A stretch of DNA of 64,000 nt from Gonocerus acuteangulatus (Eukaryota > Arthropoda > Insecta > Hemiptera > Coreidae). Positions 35,676 through 47,161 of this stretch are shown one piece after another; the stretch's first letter is position 1, and every line of letters starts with the position of its first letter. The stretch lies in contig OX328123.1 in the NCBI GenBank assembly GCA_946811695.1, positions 150,857,577-150,921,576 on the forward strand. The letters run 5' to 3'. Below the pieces are notes generated by a model. The model saw only the letters and a list, made by a program, of their open reading frames with translations, was not told the DNA's origin and ran no database searches. Made by a program: the position numbers and the translations under genes.

Positions 35676-35986
35676 GGGTCTTTTTGCGAAGACCACATCC
35701 AGTTACTTTTGAAGTAGCAGTAAGGATTTATAACAGTTACTCGTACTCGCTGATAAGCTTACTGATTAGCTTATAGGTTCTTTGCTGGTTATCTACTACT
35801 TCTTGACTCGTTATCTACGGTTATAATTCATATTAGAATAACGGCAAGCAATATTTATTAATAAAAAGGTCAATAAGATCAAAATCAATTCTCTCAACTA
35901 TGAAATAAGTTTTTAAGCATTAAAGTTGACTGTTTTGCAGGTTATGAAGGATAACAAACAACGTTATTTGTGAACAAACAGTTTAT

Positions 35987-36047
<61 letters not shown>

Positions 36048-36481
36048 GGATATTTTACATTTATTAGGCATTACATGCTATGCGTTTCCGCTCGCTCAAG
36101 AAAATATCAAAACCCTAGTCAATCCAACTCGCAATTGATAGAATTATATTAATTTTAGGGACTCCAGTCTATCCAACTCGCTAAATTAATAGGATTCCAT
36201 TAATTTTTCCTGAGTAAGAAACCAATCCCTTTTTCTTTGTCAGGAACATCGCGAACTAATTGTAAAAGACTCATTTTTCTCACTAACATAAACAGAGATT
36301 TTTCATAAACAAAAGCTAATTCACTGTTGAAGGTTAGATTACTCCCAGCAAGAACCAATGCAATTGGCCATCGGAATCATTCAATAGGAAGGCAAAGGAG
36401 TTATATGCATGCGCTGAATCACTGATACAATCACTACTGCTACTTCAAAAGTAACTGGATGTGGTCTTCGCAAAAAGACCC
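35676..36481 (+). mobile_element. hAT-like TIR element (family B), copy 1
   Basis: Perfect ~47-bp TIRs starting GGGTCTTTTTGCGAAGACCA at both ends. Flanking 8-mers GCATATAT and GCATCTAT agree at 7 of 8 positions, an 8-bp TSD as in hAT. No transposase. A diverged copy, split by family K, is at 60073-61880. Confidence 0.75.
35996..36039. repeat. (CT)n microsatellite
   Basis: CT run followed by T9, inside family B copy 1. Confidence 0.95.
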
Positions 36482-36489
36482 GCATCTAT

Positions 36490-37206
36490 AAACAACCACG
36501 TGCATTAATCATAGAGCGATATGACTCTTAAGAGTAATGACAGTTACCAATTGAGGACTCATCCATCCACCCACTGGCATAATGCGTGCGTTTGTACGTC
36601 GTACTCGTCACTGTTGGTGTGTTTGTGTGTCGTACTCGTCACTGTGAGTGTGTTTAGTCGAGGACAATTAGAGGTATTATACTAACGATACGTGGGCTGA
36701 GACGAACCCAATGGACACCTTTCAATATCTGACAGTCCATTAGAAAGACATATTGGATGTCGAGGAAAAATATCACTCTCTTTCCAGTGGGCTACAAGCA
36801 TTAGTTAAAGCTGGCTCCATTCCGCCGTTCTTTATTCAATGCAACATCATTGTGGTCGGCTTTGCTTGGAGCGATAAAAAAAAAAATTAAAGGAAAATCG
36901 TGCATTTCCCACCATAAAGGTATGAGGTACAATATTTAGTTTTACAATTTTTTTTTTTTTTTTTTTTTTTTTTGTAGTCATTCCTTATTTCCTACCTCGC
37001 CCAAAAAATGAAAGATTTCTCATAAATATTTCTAGATCGTTGTTTTATTATAATGGCATAATCCTGAAATTTGAATAAGTAGAAATAAGCAGCAAAAAAA
37101 AAATCTGACTCGCAGGAACTGCATCCGGTTCCGTTCATATCCCTGGTGCGATAAGTAAATGAATATAGCAGCTATTGGTAGAATTTGATCTTTCGTCAAA
37201 AATATA
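36490..37206. other. No gene seen; poly-T run
   Basis: Contains a T run at about 36949-36973 and, near 37105, a fragment like the termini of family S (GACTCGCAGGAACTGCATC). Confidence 0.5.
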
Positions 37207-37211
37207 AAATG

Positions 37212-38208
37212 AAAAACAGCCTGAAAAAGTTTCGGTCAATGGGTGGTCAAACCTTTAATTTTATTAACATAATGATTATTATGTTTCCTATTTTCCATAT
37301 TACCTGCGAGTTGAAATTTGATTTTATATTATTTGATGTCGAATATTGATTTTTCCTCGCACCTAATATAAAATGAAATCTAACAGCCTGAAAATGTTTC
37401 GGTCAATGGGTGGTCAAACCTTTAATTTTATTAACATAATGATTATTATGTTTCCTATTTTCCATATTACCTGCGAGTTGAAATTTGATTTTATATTATT
37501 TGATGTCGAATATTGATTTTTCCTCGCACCTAATATAAAATGAAATCTAACAGCCTGAAAATGTTTCGGTCAATGGGTGGTCAAACCTTTAATTTTATTA
37601 ACATAATGATTATTATGTTTCCTATTTTCCATATTACCTGCGAGTTGAAATTTGATTTTATATTATTTGATGTCGAATATTGATTTTTCCTCGCACCTAA
37701 TATAAAATGAAATCTAACAGCCTGAAAAAGTTTCGGTCAATGGGTGGTCAAACCTTTAATTTTATTAACATAATGATTATTATGTTTCCTATTTTCCATA
37801 TTACCTGCGAGTTGAAATTTGATTTTATATTATTTGATGTCGAATATTGATTTTTCCTCGCACCTAATATAAAATGAAATCTAACAGCCTGAAAAAGTTT
37901 CGGTCAATGGGTGGTCAAACCTTTAATTTTATTAACATAATGATTATTATGTTTCCTATTTTCCATATTACCTGCGAGTTGAAATTTGATTTTATATTAT
38001 TTGATGTCGAATATTGATTTTTCCTCGCACCTAATATAAAATGAAATCTAACAGCCTGAAAAAGTTTCGGTCAATGGGTGGTCAAACCTTTAATATTATT
38101 AACATAATGATTATTATGTTTCCTATTTTCCATATTACCTGCGAGTTGAAATTTGATTTTATATTATTTGATGTCGAATATTGATTTTTCCTCGCACCTA
38201 ATATAAAA
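37212..38208. repeat. Satellite array, 6 x 167 bp
   Basis: The unit marker CCTGAAAA starts at 37220, 37387, 37554, 37721, 37888 and 38055, exactly 167 bp apart. Copies are nearly identical. Each unit holds the palindrome CATAATGATTATTATG. The length is close to one nucleosome repeat. Confidence 0.95.
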
Positions 38209-38799
38209 AAGGTATCTATCATTTTATACGACAAGTCTAGATAACATAACGTACATGTAACTCTTACAATACACACATATCCACAAATAGTATTCTGACA
38301 GACCGCCGACTGAAGACAAACATCGAATACTATTAGCAAAAATAATTCGTAATTTGATCGAATTGAAGAAAATTCGATACATGTTAGTAATTTTTGTCAT
38401 TTTATTCGCAATATTGTCTACAAACAGGATAGATTTCGATTAAATTTAACACAAAAATACTTTGCCTAAAACAGAAAATAACTATCGTTAACCATCAGAA
38501 CAAATTTGTGCGGACAAAAGCGTTGCGCTTAAGGCTTTACGTTTTTAGGCTTCGGAAAACATTTCATAAAGGTTTCTTAAAATAGAGAATCGAATCAAAC
38601 TACTTTCAAGACGATATCATTAACCAAATGACACAAAGATTTAGCCGTTAAAGTTTTTCTTTTTTTGGTGCTTCTACTACTGAGGTCATTAACACCATTT
38701 TATAGACCTCACATTTTTATGGGATTTGGCAGTTTATAACTGGAGTCGTTAAAGTGATAAGAAGTCAAAGGATGGTTGTGATTAAGCTGAGTGGAAGAT
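38209..38799. other. No gene seen
   Basis: AT-rich, nothing recognised. Confidence 0.5.
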
Positions 38800-38973
38800 A
38801 TTTTCAAATATTCGACATCAAATAATATAAAATCAAATTTCAACTCGCAGGTAATATGGAAAATAGGAAACATAATAATCATTAGGAAGCGTTGATCGTC
38901 GGGGTTTCGGTCAGTGTTCTTATTCAATAAAACACATTTTATTTGCTAAAATGTATATTTATTGCCGCCAACG

Positions 38974-39002
38974 TTTCGGCTTGCTATACAAGCCATCTTC
39001 AG
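38974..39002 (-). ncRNA. Hammerhead-like motif, site 4
   Basis: Minus strand: CTGAAGA, extra T, GGCTTG pairing with CAAGCC around TATAG, then GAAA followed by CGTTGGCGGC. The hairpin pairs perfectly over 6 bp. No clear stem I or III. Confidence 0.5.
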
Positions 39003-39125
39003 GGCTGTAAAAACATATATGGTATAACAATGGTAAGGACAGAAACAATAACAAAAAACAACAAAAAAAAGGCTAGAAACATTAACATATATATGAGTAC
39101 CTATATGCTTGAAAATATAAATATA

Positions 39126-39126
39126 A

Positions 39127-39169
<43 letters not shown>
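39126..39169. repeat. (TA)n microsatellite
   Basis: TA run within the 895-bp insertion. Confidence 0.9.
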
Positions 39170-39172
<3 letters not shown>

Positions 39173-39305
39173 TAATAATAGCAATATAAATAAATATACA
39201 TGTATATGGTATCCAAGCGAATACAGTACAAGTGTCATAGTAACATACCTATTGAGAAGATTGAGAACTGTCCCGTTTCAAGAAGAGAACATTTCTGAAG
39301 ACTGG

Positions 39306-39590
39306 AAGGATGGGTCAGGGCTAGACAGTAGAGAATGGGGGGGAGGGGGTGGAGAGAAGTGGGGCTGGGAGTAAGGATAGAGGGTAAAGACCGCGGTAAA
39401 GATAAAGGAATTGCCGATGGATATTGCAGGTACAGGGAAGGATTGGGCCAGGGCTAGACAGGAGAGGATGGGGGTGAGGGGGTTGGGGAAAGTCGACCTG
39501 GGAGTAAGGACAGAGGGACGGCGGTAAAGATAAAGGACTTGCAGATGGGTATTGCAGGTACAAGGAAGGATCAGACGGTGTGTGGGAATA
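39306..39590. repeat. Purine-rich tandem duplication, ~130 bp x 2
   Basis: AAGGAT-GGG-CAGGGCTAGACAG starts at 39306 and 39438, with a third partial start at 39564. The strand is strongly G/A biased, so minus-strand open frames here are Ser/Pro-rich artefacts. Confidence 0.75.
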
Positions 39591-40227
39591 GGGCAACGAA
39601 CCGGGTGGGATTACCTAACGGGAGGTTTTGAGGATATGGAAAATGTTGGAATAGGTTGAGGAGATGACTTCTTTGTCAATTTTGTCATTGACGGGATTGT
39701 TTTCTAGATTCAAGAACACTGACCGAAACCCCGACGATCAACGCTTCCTACTTCCGAACGGTCGACCATATCTTCTCAATAATAATCATTATGTTAATAA
39801 AATTAAAGGTTTGACCACCCATCGACCGAAACGTTTTCAGGACGTTAGCCAGAATGGGTTGAGGTACACGTATGAAAGAGTGGAGTTTAACTTACCCCCT
39901 GAGAAAGGAAGGGAAGTAACCCAAGAAGACATGAAAGGACTAGGTTGAAGGATCGCCTCCCGATCTACGGAACATACTTGACAAATGGCCAACGAGCACA
40001 GGCTCCAGCACCTCATAATATCCACGGGGCTCGAGATAGAGCTTGCAAGCCGGGCTTGGAGAAAGGTTATTAATTGTCCTTCTATCTTGGTAGGACGTGT
40101 AAAGGCTCGTTTGTTAGCTGTTTCCTATCCTTCGTTCATCATAAACTCCCTTCCTGGATTACCTGCCCGGAAGATTTCAAGTTTATGATGGACTAGGGGA
40201 ACTTGAATCTCTTCTATTCTATATTTT

Positions 40228-40230
<3 letters not shown>

Positions 40231-40315
<85 letters not shown>
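40231..40315. repeat. Compound (TA)n-(GA)n microsatellite
   Basis: TA run to about 40275 followed by GA to about 40314. Confidence 0.95.
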
Positions 40316-40319
<4 letters not shown>

Positions 40320-40340
40320 ACAGCAACGGAGATCCATTTT

Positions 40341-41068
40341 AGGGGGCACCTACACTAGACCCGTTCCGATCCTATCCAATAGCCACCGACTGTCGGAAGG
40401 AAAACAAACACATGCATGTCAATGGCGGTGCCTACATTGGTCTCGACCCGACCCGATTCGATCCAATCCGATGGCCACCGATTCTTGGCCATTAAAAAAT
40501 GTTTGTTTCTAGACCGATTTCGGACCGACGAAGCAAAATGGCACCAACCCATATATTGTGTTTCAAAAAGGTCTACAGGTTCTAAATCCTAACCGTTTTC
40601 AACGCATTTTTTTTTTTTTTTTTTTTAAATCAAAGGAAACAAAATTAAGAACAACTTTCTCAATTCACATTTTTCTTTTTTGTTTCCCTTGTTTATTAAA
40701 TGGCTTGGAAAGATGTTTATAACCATCCAACGTCTATAACCTTCCAATGTTTTTAACCTTCCAATGTTTGTAAGTTTCCAATGTTTATAACCTTCTAGTT
40801 ACCTTTCTTATAAATAATTTTAAAATATGAATACCAATACTTCTCTTACCTCCAACATTCAACCAAATCGAAGGTTTCTATGCTTATTTACTTCTTAAAT
40901 TAATCAATCATTTCCACTTCACAACGAGGTCATTAGTACGAGCTGTGACTAAATCGGGTCGGGTCGGGTCGAGACCAATGTAGGCACTCACGTCGGCCGT
41001 TGTCGATCAAACGAAATCAGATCGGATCGGATCGGGAGGAATACGGGTCCGATGTAGGTTGAGCCTTA
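40341..41068 (+). mobile_element. TIR element with GATCC/GGGTC-rich subterminal repeats
   Basis: The left end GCACCTACACTAGACCCGTT is matched by the reverse complement of the right end, CTCAACCTACATCGGACCCG. A second inverted block is CCTACATTGGTCTCGACCCG near 40432 with its complement near 40965. The interior (GTTTATAACCATCCAA) resembles 2990-3060 inverted. A degraded copy of the right part is at 57010-57200. Confidence 0.65.
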
Positions 41069-41469
41069 CGTAGAATGTGTCGATCCAAGTTTTTCTCCTG
41101 GCTGTTCGAGCCTGCAGGAGTTCGTCATCTAACTCAGTCAGTCGACCTCTAAGTGGCTAGTCTTCAAGCGTGAGGACTTCCGCTCAAAATCCTTCTAACC
41201 AGTTGTCGCTCACTAATGATATTTTCGCTTTAAATTTCTACAAGTTCTCAATAATTTGATGCAGCATTTTCTCCTTTATCGAATTCTCAAAACATAACGT
41301 TACGTGGTGTCATGGGAGGTACCAAATGAAATTTCAGCACAGAATAAAAACGTTTCACCAACCAAAACATGTTAAGTAGAAGTGTATTTAATGCTACAAT
41401 AAACAAAAAAATGTAAAGAAATATAAATTGAAAAGGAGGGAACATAAAAAGACCGACATTACTTATGGG

Positions 41470-41536
<67 letters not shown>

Positions 41537-41837
41537 CGATCTGAGAGAGCATCCTCCCCAAACACCTTTTACGAGCAGCCTCGATGGTTTCTAGGCCTAA
41601 TTGAAAGTCGTAAAGTAAAATCGAACGAATTTGCGTTTCAAGAGAGATCATTGTAAAAAAAAAAAAAAAAAAATTCAGCTCAGAACGTCAACTGGTTTAA
41701 AGTTAAAATAGCCCAGTTTACTACCAAAAAAATCATCTTCTAACAGGGTCGCTCTTTATTTATCATTTTGGCATTAAAGTACAAAATTTGTAAACATGTG
41801 GTTTAAAAAAAAAAATACAGGACTTTTTGCGTTACCT

Positions 41838-41896
<59 letters not shown>

Positions 41897-42050
41897 TAAG
41901 CCACCCACAAAAAATATAAAGAACCGCAGTATAAATAGACCATTTTTGTAGTAATTACTTCCAAACTACATTACTAAGGTCAAGGAATAGTTAGTTTTTG
42001 GCTAAAAAAAAGACTTAGTTTTACGCCTAAATATAACACACTAATAAAGC
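41069..42050. other. No gene seen; two (TA)n tracts
   Basis: TA tracts at 41473-41534 and 41841-41894. The rest is unrecognised AT-rich sequence. Confidence 0.6.
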
Positions 42051-42051
42051 C

Positions 42052-42250
42052 GACGGCCATAGCCACGTTGAATGCACCGGTTCCCGTAGTTTACCGAAGG
42101 TAAGCAACGTCGAGCGTGGTCAGAACCTGAATGGGTCACCGACCACGTGCTGTCGGTAATTATAAAATGGTGGTAACCTCTAGATAGCCCGGCGTTAATG
42201 GCCTTATTGTTGATACGCCGTTAAACACAAAAAAAAAAATAAATAAAAAG
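42052..42250 (+). mobile_element. 5S rRNA-derived SINE, copy B
   Basis: Best preserved copy. AGCCACGTTGAATGCACCGG, the A-box/C-box region around ACCGAAGGTAAGCAACGTCG, then GTGGTCAGAACCTGAATGGG and CACGTGCTGTCGG follow 5S rRNA. The tail GGCGTTAATGGCCTTATTGT...GATACGCCGTTAAAC precedes an A-rich end. Confidence 0.9.
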
Positions 42251-42867
42251 AAAACACACTAATAAACAATTATTTTTCCTTGTACCATGATGGGAAGTGG
42301 TACCTATCTTCCCTCTAAATCCTCAACGCCAACAATTCCTAAGACATCCGAAGGAAAATAAGTTTGACATGATTCCAACGCTTCAAAGATCTTAGATATC
42401 CGTAATCAGGCAGTACTCCAAACAAACTGCGGACCACAGAGAAAAACTCCTCACCCAAACCTTGTAGGAGACCAAAGAATTTTTTTTATATCAAATTCCT
42501 CAATATGCCCGGTTGCTGCTTAGGATCAAAGCCTCCCTTTGGATATTGGCCAGGGCCCCTCATTAAAGCGACATTCCCCCGGCAAACTTAGTCCCTAGGA
42601 TCCGGTTCGGCGATCCTTTGTCCAAGACTACCCGTCCGACCGCCTTGTTAGCGGAGGGGAACACGCCAAATTTTCAACTAACGTAATAAAGATAGAGAAC
42701 TTGGAACTTCTGAACGTAAAAGAAGTTTTCCCCGAAGTACTTGCATGATTAACATTTTGTTTGGCCTCAAGAAGCGTAATCGTGTGACCTAGTAAACTAA
42801 TATCACCTAAACTTTTAAAAAAAAATTGTTGTTCTCCTTTTAAATAAGTTCGCTAATGATGACCGGA
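42251..42867. other. No gene seen
   Basis: Unique-looking sequence, nothing recognised. Confidence 0.5.
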
Positions 42868-43040
42868 AGGCCCGGTGGCCGTGAGTGTTAAGGCGTGAGC
42901 ACTCGACACTCATTGCCAAGGATCGTGGATTGGATTCCCACTAGGGGTGGTGGCTTTTCTTTCTAAAGAAGAAAAGGATCAGTCCTATCCTGGCTAGAAA
43001 AGGGTGTTAACCTATACGTAACCCGTACTAAAATTATTAG
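42868..43040 (+). mobile_element. tRNA-derived SINE (Leu/Ser-like), copy 2
   Basis: Head GGCCCGGTGGCCGTGAGTGT with B-box GGATTGGATTCCC near 42931, then tail AGTCCTATCCTGGCTAGAAA and GGGTGTTAACC as in copies 1 and 3. Confidence 0.75.
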
Positions 43041-43349
43041 TTAATAATAATGGACTTAAAAATTTAAATATAAAAATAATGATCACAGGTAGTAGTAGTT
43101 GTTTATTGATAGAATATTAATCAGGCTTGAATATAAATCTTTTACGATTCTTCGCAATATTCATTTTTAAAGAGGCGGCCCAATTCGTCTAAGGGATCAA
43201 TCACAAAAAATCCGGTGCAATACATATGATGAATGTTACTGACAGTTTAAAGGTTGTAACACATTTATTTTATGTTAATTACACAATATAATTCTAAAAC
43301 TTTTTCGTTAATGTCAATGTCAAATAATTACAAGAACATGTACAGACGA
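43041..43349. other. No feature seen
   Basis: AT-rich sequence between the SINE and the 72-bp array. Confidence 0.5.
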
Positions 43350-43790
43350 AAGCAAGCACATGTCTTGGGAACGACATTGGTTTAACATTGGTTCCCCAGT
43401 GGAACAACAACGTGTCGTCCTCCAAAGCAAACACATGTCTTGGGAACGGCATTGGTTTAACACTGGTTCCCCAGTGGAACAAGGTGTCGTCCAGCAGAGC
43501 AAGCACATGTCTTGAGAACGACATTGGTTCAACACTGGTTCCCCAGTGGAACAACGTGTCGTCCAGCAGAGCAAGCACATGTCTTGGGAACGACATTGCT
43601 TCAACACTGGTTCCCCAGTGGAACAAGGAGTCGTCCTGCAGAGCAAGCACATGTCTTGGGAACGACATTGGTTCATCACTGGTTCCCCAGTGGAACAACG
43701 TGTCGTCCTCCAAAGCAAGCACATGTCTTGAGAACGACATTGGTTCAACACTGGTTCCCCAGTGGAACAAGGTGTCACCAACGAGACTGA
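43350..43790. repeat. Tandem array, ~6 x 72 bp, open in several frames
   Basis: ACATGTCTTG starts at 43358, 43433, 43505, 43577, 43649 and 43721 (first spacing 75, then 72). Because 72 is 24 codons, the array stays open in frames of 153-188 codons on both strands. On the minus strand the unit would be DDTLFHWGTSVEPMSFPRHV plus LALE. No start context, no flanking domain, and the frame runs into a TA tract, so a coding role is not supported. Confidence 0.85.
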
Positions 43791-43818
43791 CCACCAAATA
43801 TTTTATAAGTAATATAGA

Positions 43819-43855
<37 letters not shown>
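43819..43855. repeat. (TA)n microsatellite
   Basis: TA run just after the 72-bp array. Confidence 0.95.
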
Positions 43856-43856
<1 letters not shown>

Positions 43857-44164
43857 CCACTTTCTTAATGGTAAATGGAATACTATTGACGTTGAGAGTG
43901 AACTACATAAGACTAATAGAATACTGTAGGAAATAGTTTCCGGAAATCTGGGCGGACATTGTTAGACCCGTCATTAGGTTGATGGCTTGGAGGTTGAGAT
44001 AATGAACATCTCAAGCAAAAAAAGGTTTTCAATGGAATGATGTCTTTCAAATCCTCCCTATTCATACAATAAGCCACGCGAAAAACGCAATATTTTTTTA
44101 GGTCCATTTTATTTCAAAACGTATACGTTTCTTACAATATTTTTATTTATTATATTATATTATT
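43856..44164. other. No feature seen
   Basis: Nothing recognised. Confidence 0.5.
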
Positions 44165-44650
44165 TATTTTTCTCTCTCGTAGTTTATTATCAGAGGTTTC
44201 CATCCGAGTTCTTTCCCACAGAAGCCAGATTCCGTCTTCGATTTGGATTAAAATATCGGACCGTGGAATATATGGATAATGTACTCCTTCCTTTACACCA
44301 CTCTTAGCTAATTCGTCGACTCTCTCATTGCCCGGAATACCACAGTGGCTCGGAACCCAAGAGAAGCTTGTTAGGCATTTGTTTTGCTGAGGACTATATA
44401 CGGCGGAGAAAATATCGACAATAATAGGATGAGTGGAAAATGGATCAGCTAATTAAAATAAAACTCTAAGGGAATCGGAAAATATGGAAGGAACGTTTCC
44501 CTCCGGAATTACGATGGACAGAGATTTAAGTATAGCAACTAGTTCGGCTGTGTAAACTGAGCATACTGGATTTAAAGAAAGCTGGGAGGACCGAGAGTCA
44601 ATAAGATATGCTGCCCCTACTCCATAATTAGTTTCTGGCTACCTGCTGGG
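44165..44650 (-). pseudogene. LINE RNase H domain relic
   Basis: The minus strand from about 44640 reads YGVGAAYLIDSRSSQLSLNP, then VCSVYTAELVAILKSL (catalytic Glu), IFSDSLRVLF (Asp), an in-frame stop, then STHPIIVDIFSAVYSP, SFSWVPSHCGIPGNERVDEL and AKSG. This is the RNase H type I fold as carried at the end of I/Jockey-group ORF2 proteins. The WVP-H-GI-GNE--D-LA signature is decisive. The first catalytic Asp would lie just upstream of the readable part. It ends near 44165 without the usual Cys/His knuckle. No TSD identified. Confidence 0.8.
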
Positions 44651-45021
44651 AGAGTGTTAGATAGGATAGGATATGGGTTTAGAGGGGATGAACATGTAAG
44701 TTATTACGCCCTTGATGTGTTTAGGTATAAGTGGAGAGTGTTAACATCCGTGTGAATTCGGTTTTGAAAAGCATTGGGGTTGTGTGGTTTTTAATGATTT
44801 TTGATAGGGATTAGTTGATACGGAGTGGGGGCAATTCCCAAGGGGGATTAACCGAGTAAGATTCTTTCATTAATATTATCGTATCTATCTCGATTTTTTC
44901 GATTTTTTATTTATCAGCATAGATCTTATGAAAAAATGTTTTCTTTTACTTCTTTGGTGCAATGGATTTAAGAAATTATTGAATTGATGATTTAATGGGT
45001 TTGGCGTTTGATTACTTACGT
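44651..45021. other. No feature seen
   Basis: Nothing recognised. Confidence 0.5.
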
Positions 45022-45312
45022 ATGGCGCATTCAGTCATAATGGACGGATGGATCCCAAAACATTATAGGTACCCTTTTAAAGTAGTTGATCAAAATGGTA
45101 GAGTTCTTACCAGCTAGCACTATTTCAATACCGCAAACACCGTTAAAAAGTTGGTTGAGAACTTCGAAGAGTCAGCGTCAAGGTCAAAGAATACAAATAG
45201 GAGACCCACCTCACATTGAGGAATAGGTTCACAAAATCTTAGAGGAGTTGTAAAAAATAAAGGATGCACTACTTTTGCAGAAAATGCTATATCAAGGATT
45301 TTAAGATTATGA
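45022..45312 (+). pseudogene. Helix-turn-helix transposase N-terminal relic (probable Tc1/mariner-like)
   Basis: A 97-codon stretch from ATG to TGA with two internal stops. After a short lead (VIMDGWIPKHYRYPFKVVDQ) it reads HYFNTANTVKKLVENFEESA, then NRRPTSH and FAENAISRIL. The T-V-KK-VE-FEE-GS...GRP-T pattern with a following HTH resembles N-terminal DNA-binding regions of some mariner-like transposases. The match is by eye and the catalytic domain is absent, so confidence is modest. It could also be a host HTH-derived relic. Confidence 0.4.
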
Positions 45313-46089
45313 TATAAAAAGAAATATTAACTAAGTGTTTCTGCTTATCGGCCTTTCAAAAATCGCCATACCCTGCATTTATATTATAAATGACAATGTT
45401 CTAGTCCAATAATTGAGAAATTGTGAGTTTATGTGCAAAATATTTTAAAATATATAGGGTAACCATTGGTCAAATCCAAAACGGATGGAAAATTTTGATC
45501 ATTTCTTGTCAGTAAAGATGAACCCACAACAGCCATTTAAATTATATTTTCATTTCGTCGCAATCATTAGATGGAGGAAAGATTTATTAAAAAAAAATTA
45601 CCAAGCAATAAAAATAAAATTAATTATTAATTAAAAAAAAAATGATTGAATAGGGAAGACTGAAGACGGAAGAATTCCCTAGGTGGCAATATCCTAAGAT
45701 TTAGGGCTGAAGGATTAGCCCTAAGAGAGACGCCATTAAGTAACGAGGTTCTCATACAGGACGGACTTTAAGGGCACTTAAAGCGCCTTTAATCCAAGTA
45801 TACAGGACCAACTTCCGACCTAAGTATATGAGATTATTATGCAGGGGAGAAGCTTCTACTACTGGCATATTAGTGGGGAAAGCAAGACCCCAGGGGATGC
45901 TCAAACTAATACTGTCAGATTGACTACTTACTCCGGACATTAAATTAACATTTCAGGAGGGAACAGAATACTTAAAAAATTAATTAAGCATTTTTAAATT
46001 ATGTAAAAAGTCAGAAAAAATCAGTAGGTAATGTATTCGAATATCATAATATAATTATTACTTTTTATCTTAACGTCCATTTATTATTA
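45313..46089. other. No gene seen
   Basis: AT-rich, nothing recognised. Confidence 0.5.
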
Positions 46090-46268
46090 ACAACGAATTT
46101 TAGGACGGGTTATCTATAGGCTAACGCCCTTTTCTAAACAGGATAGGGCCGATGCCTTTACAATTTTCCCAAAAAAAGCCACCACCCCTAGTGGGAATCG
46201 AACCCACGATCCTTGATATGGAGTGCTAAGAGCTCACGCCTTAACACTCACAGCAAATGGGTCTCCAA
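46090..46268 (-). mobile_element. tRNA-derived SINE (Leu/Ser-like), copy 3
   Basis: Reverse strand of copy 2: B-box region GTGGGAATCGAACCCACGAT, head GCTCACGCCTTAACACTCAC, tail CTAACGCCCTTTTCTAAACA. Confidence 0.75.
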
Positions 46269-46601
46269 ATATCAAAAAAAAAAAAAAAAAAAAAAATCAT
46301 ACCTCGCAATTGGAATGGCTGATATTACTCAGGTTCAATCTGTATACTCGATCCCTGAAATCAAAATAAAATAAAGTTAATAAAATATATAAAAAGTTAC
46401 ACATTATTATATGGATAAAACACACACACACATATATACATATATCTTATTATAAAATTGAAAGTATCTAGAAAGTGCATTATAAGTCCAGTAATATACT
46501 ATATAACATATAAATCAAATTATACAATCAATCATATCTATAAAAAAACAAATAGCTATAAATAAAAACAGAATATGGTAATTCCAAATAACGATTGTTA
46601 T
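46269..46601. other. No gene seen; poly-A, short (AC)n and TA
   Basis: A22-type run near 46275 and (AC)n/(TA)n near 46423-46445. Confidence 0.5.
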
Positions 46602-46772
46602 CTTTTTTCATGTTTAACGGCGTATCAACTATTGGGCTATTAACGCCGAGCTATCTACAGGTTGCCACCCTTTTATAATGCCAACAGCACGTGGTACTGA
46701 CCACGCCCGACGTAGCTTAACTTCGGTGATCTACTGGACCTGGTGTATTAACCGTGGCTATGGCCGTTGCCA
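46602..46772 (-). mobile_element. 5S rRNA-derived SINE, copy C
   Basis: Reverse strand: tail TGTTTAACGGCGTATCAACT, then ATAATGCCAACAGCACGTGG, CACGCCCGACGTAGCTTAAC and TTCGGTGATCTACTGG, ending TGGCTATGGCCGTTG. Confidence 0.85.
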
Positions 46773-46799
46773 ATAATTATTATTATTATTTTTATTTGT

Positions 46800-47161
46800 A
46801 TATGCTCTACATCTCAGTCGAAAATCAGTCCCTTAACAGGCCACAAGGGCCCTGATGGGCAGATACTGTAGAGGTATCTGATTCATAACCATAAGGCACA
46901 CTAGGGAAATAGTGTGGTCAGTACTATGCTCCGGCCGCCTGATTTTCCCCTTGCTGCTTCGACTGTTATGAGTCATTAGCACCAAGGTACCCATTAATAA
47001 ATTAATTAAATGCTGGGTTGGCCTAGGGACGGTCAGGGAGGCCGAATTCAACCCATGAACGAGGATACTTGAAGAAAAAATCTTAAGTCCTTGCTCGGGA
47101 TTTGAACTCAGGTCCTCCAGCATATGAGTCCAGTGCTCTACCACTGAGCTAACCTCGCCCT
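46800..47161 (-). mobile_element. tRNA-derived SINE, second family, full copy
   Basis: The minus strand begins GGCGAGGTTAGCTCAGTGGT (A-box) with TAGAGCACTGG and a B-box GAGTTCAAATCCCG, a tRNA-like head of about 75 bp. A ~280-bp unrelated body follows. Part of the body recurs at 57985-58150. Confidence 0.8.

Larger units (their letters stand above)
38884..39778. mobile_element. 895-bp insertion with inverted ends and hammerhead-like motif
   Basis: A perfect 12-bp TSD ATAATAATCATT flanks it (38872-38883, 39779-39790). The ends include a 38-bp inverted repeat containing GAACACTGACCGAAACCCCG (38884-38921 with about 39709-39747). Inside are the motif at 38974-39002, a TA tract and a purine-rich tandem duplication. 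No coding frame. The layout parallels 14339-15322 and 52648-52845. Confidence 0.75.
38800..39845 (-). repeat. Inverted satellite unit split by an insertion
   Basis: 38800-38883 and 39779-39845 together are one reverse-orientation copy of the 167-bp unit (AATATTCGACATCAAATAAT, TAATATGGAAAATAGGAAAC, then GGTTTGACCACCCAT). The break lies in its central palindrome. Confidence 0.85.

Noticed and set aside
37212..38208. Hammerhead motif in the 167-bp satellite
   Set aside because: A GAAAC and a possible stem are present on the minus strand, but there is no CTGANGA in the right place.
39321..39596. Pro/Ser-rich minus-strand frame
   Set aside because: Arises from purine-rich tandem duplication; no domain.
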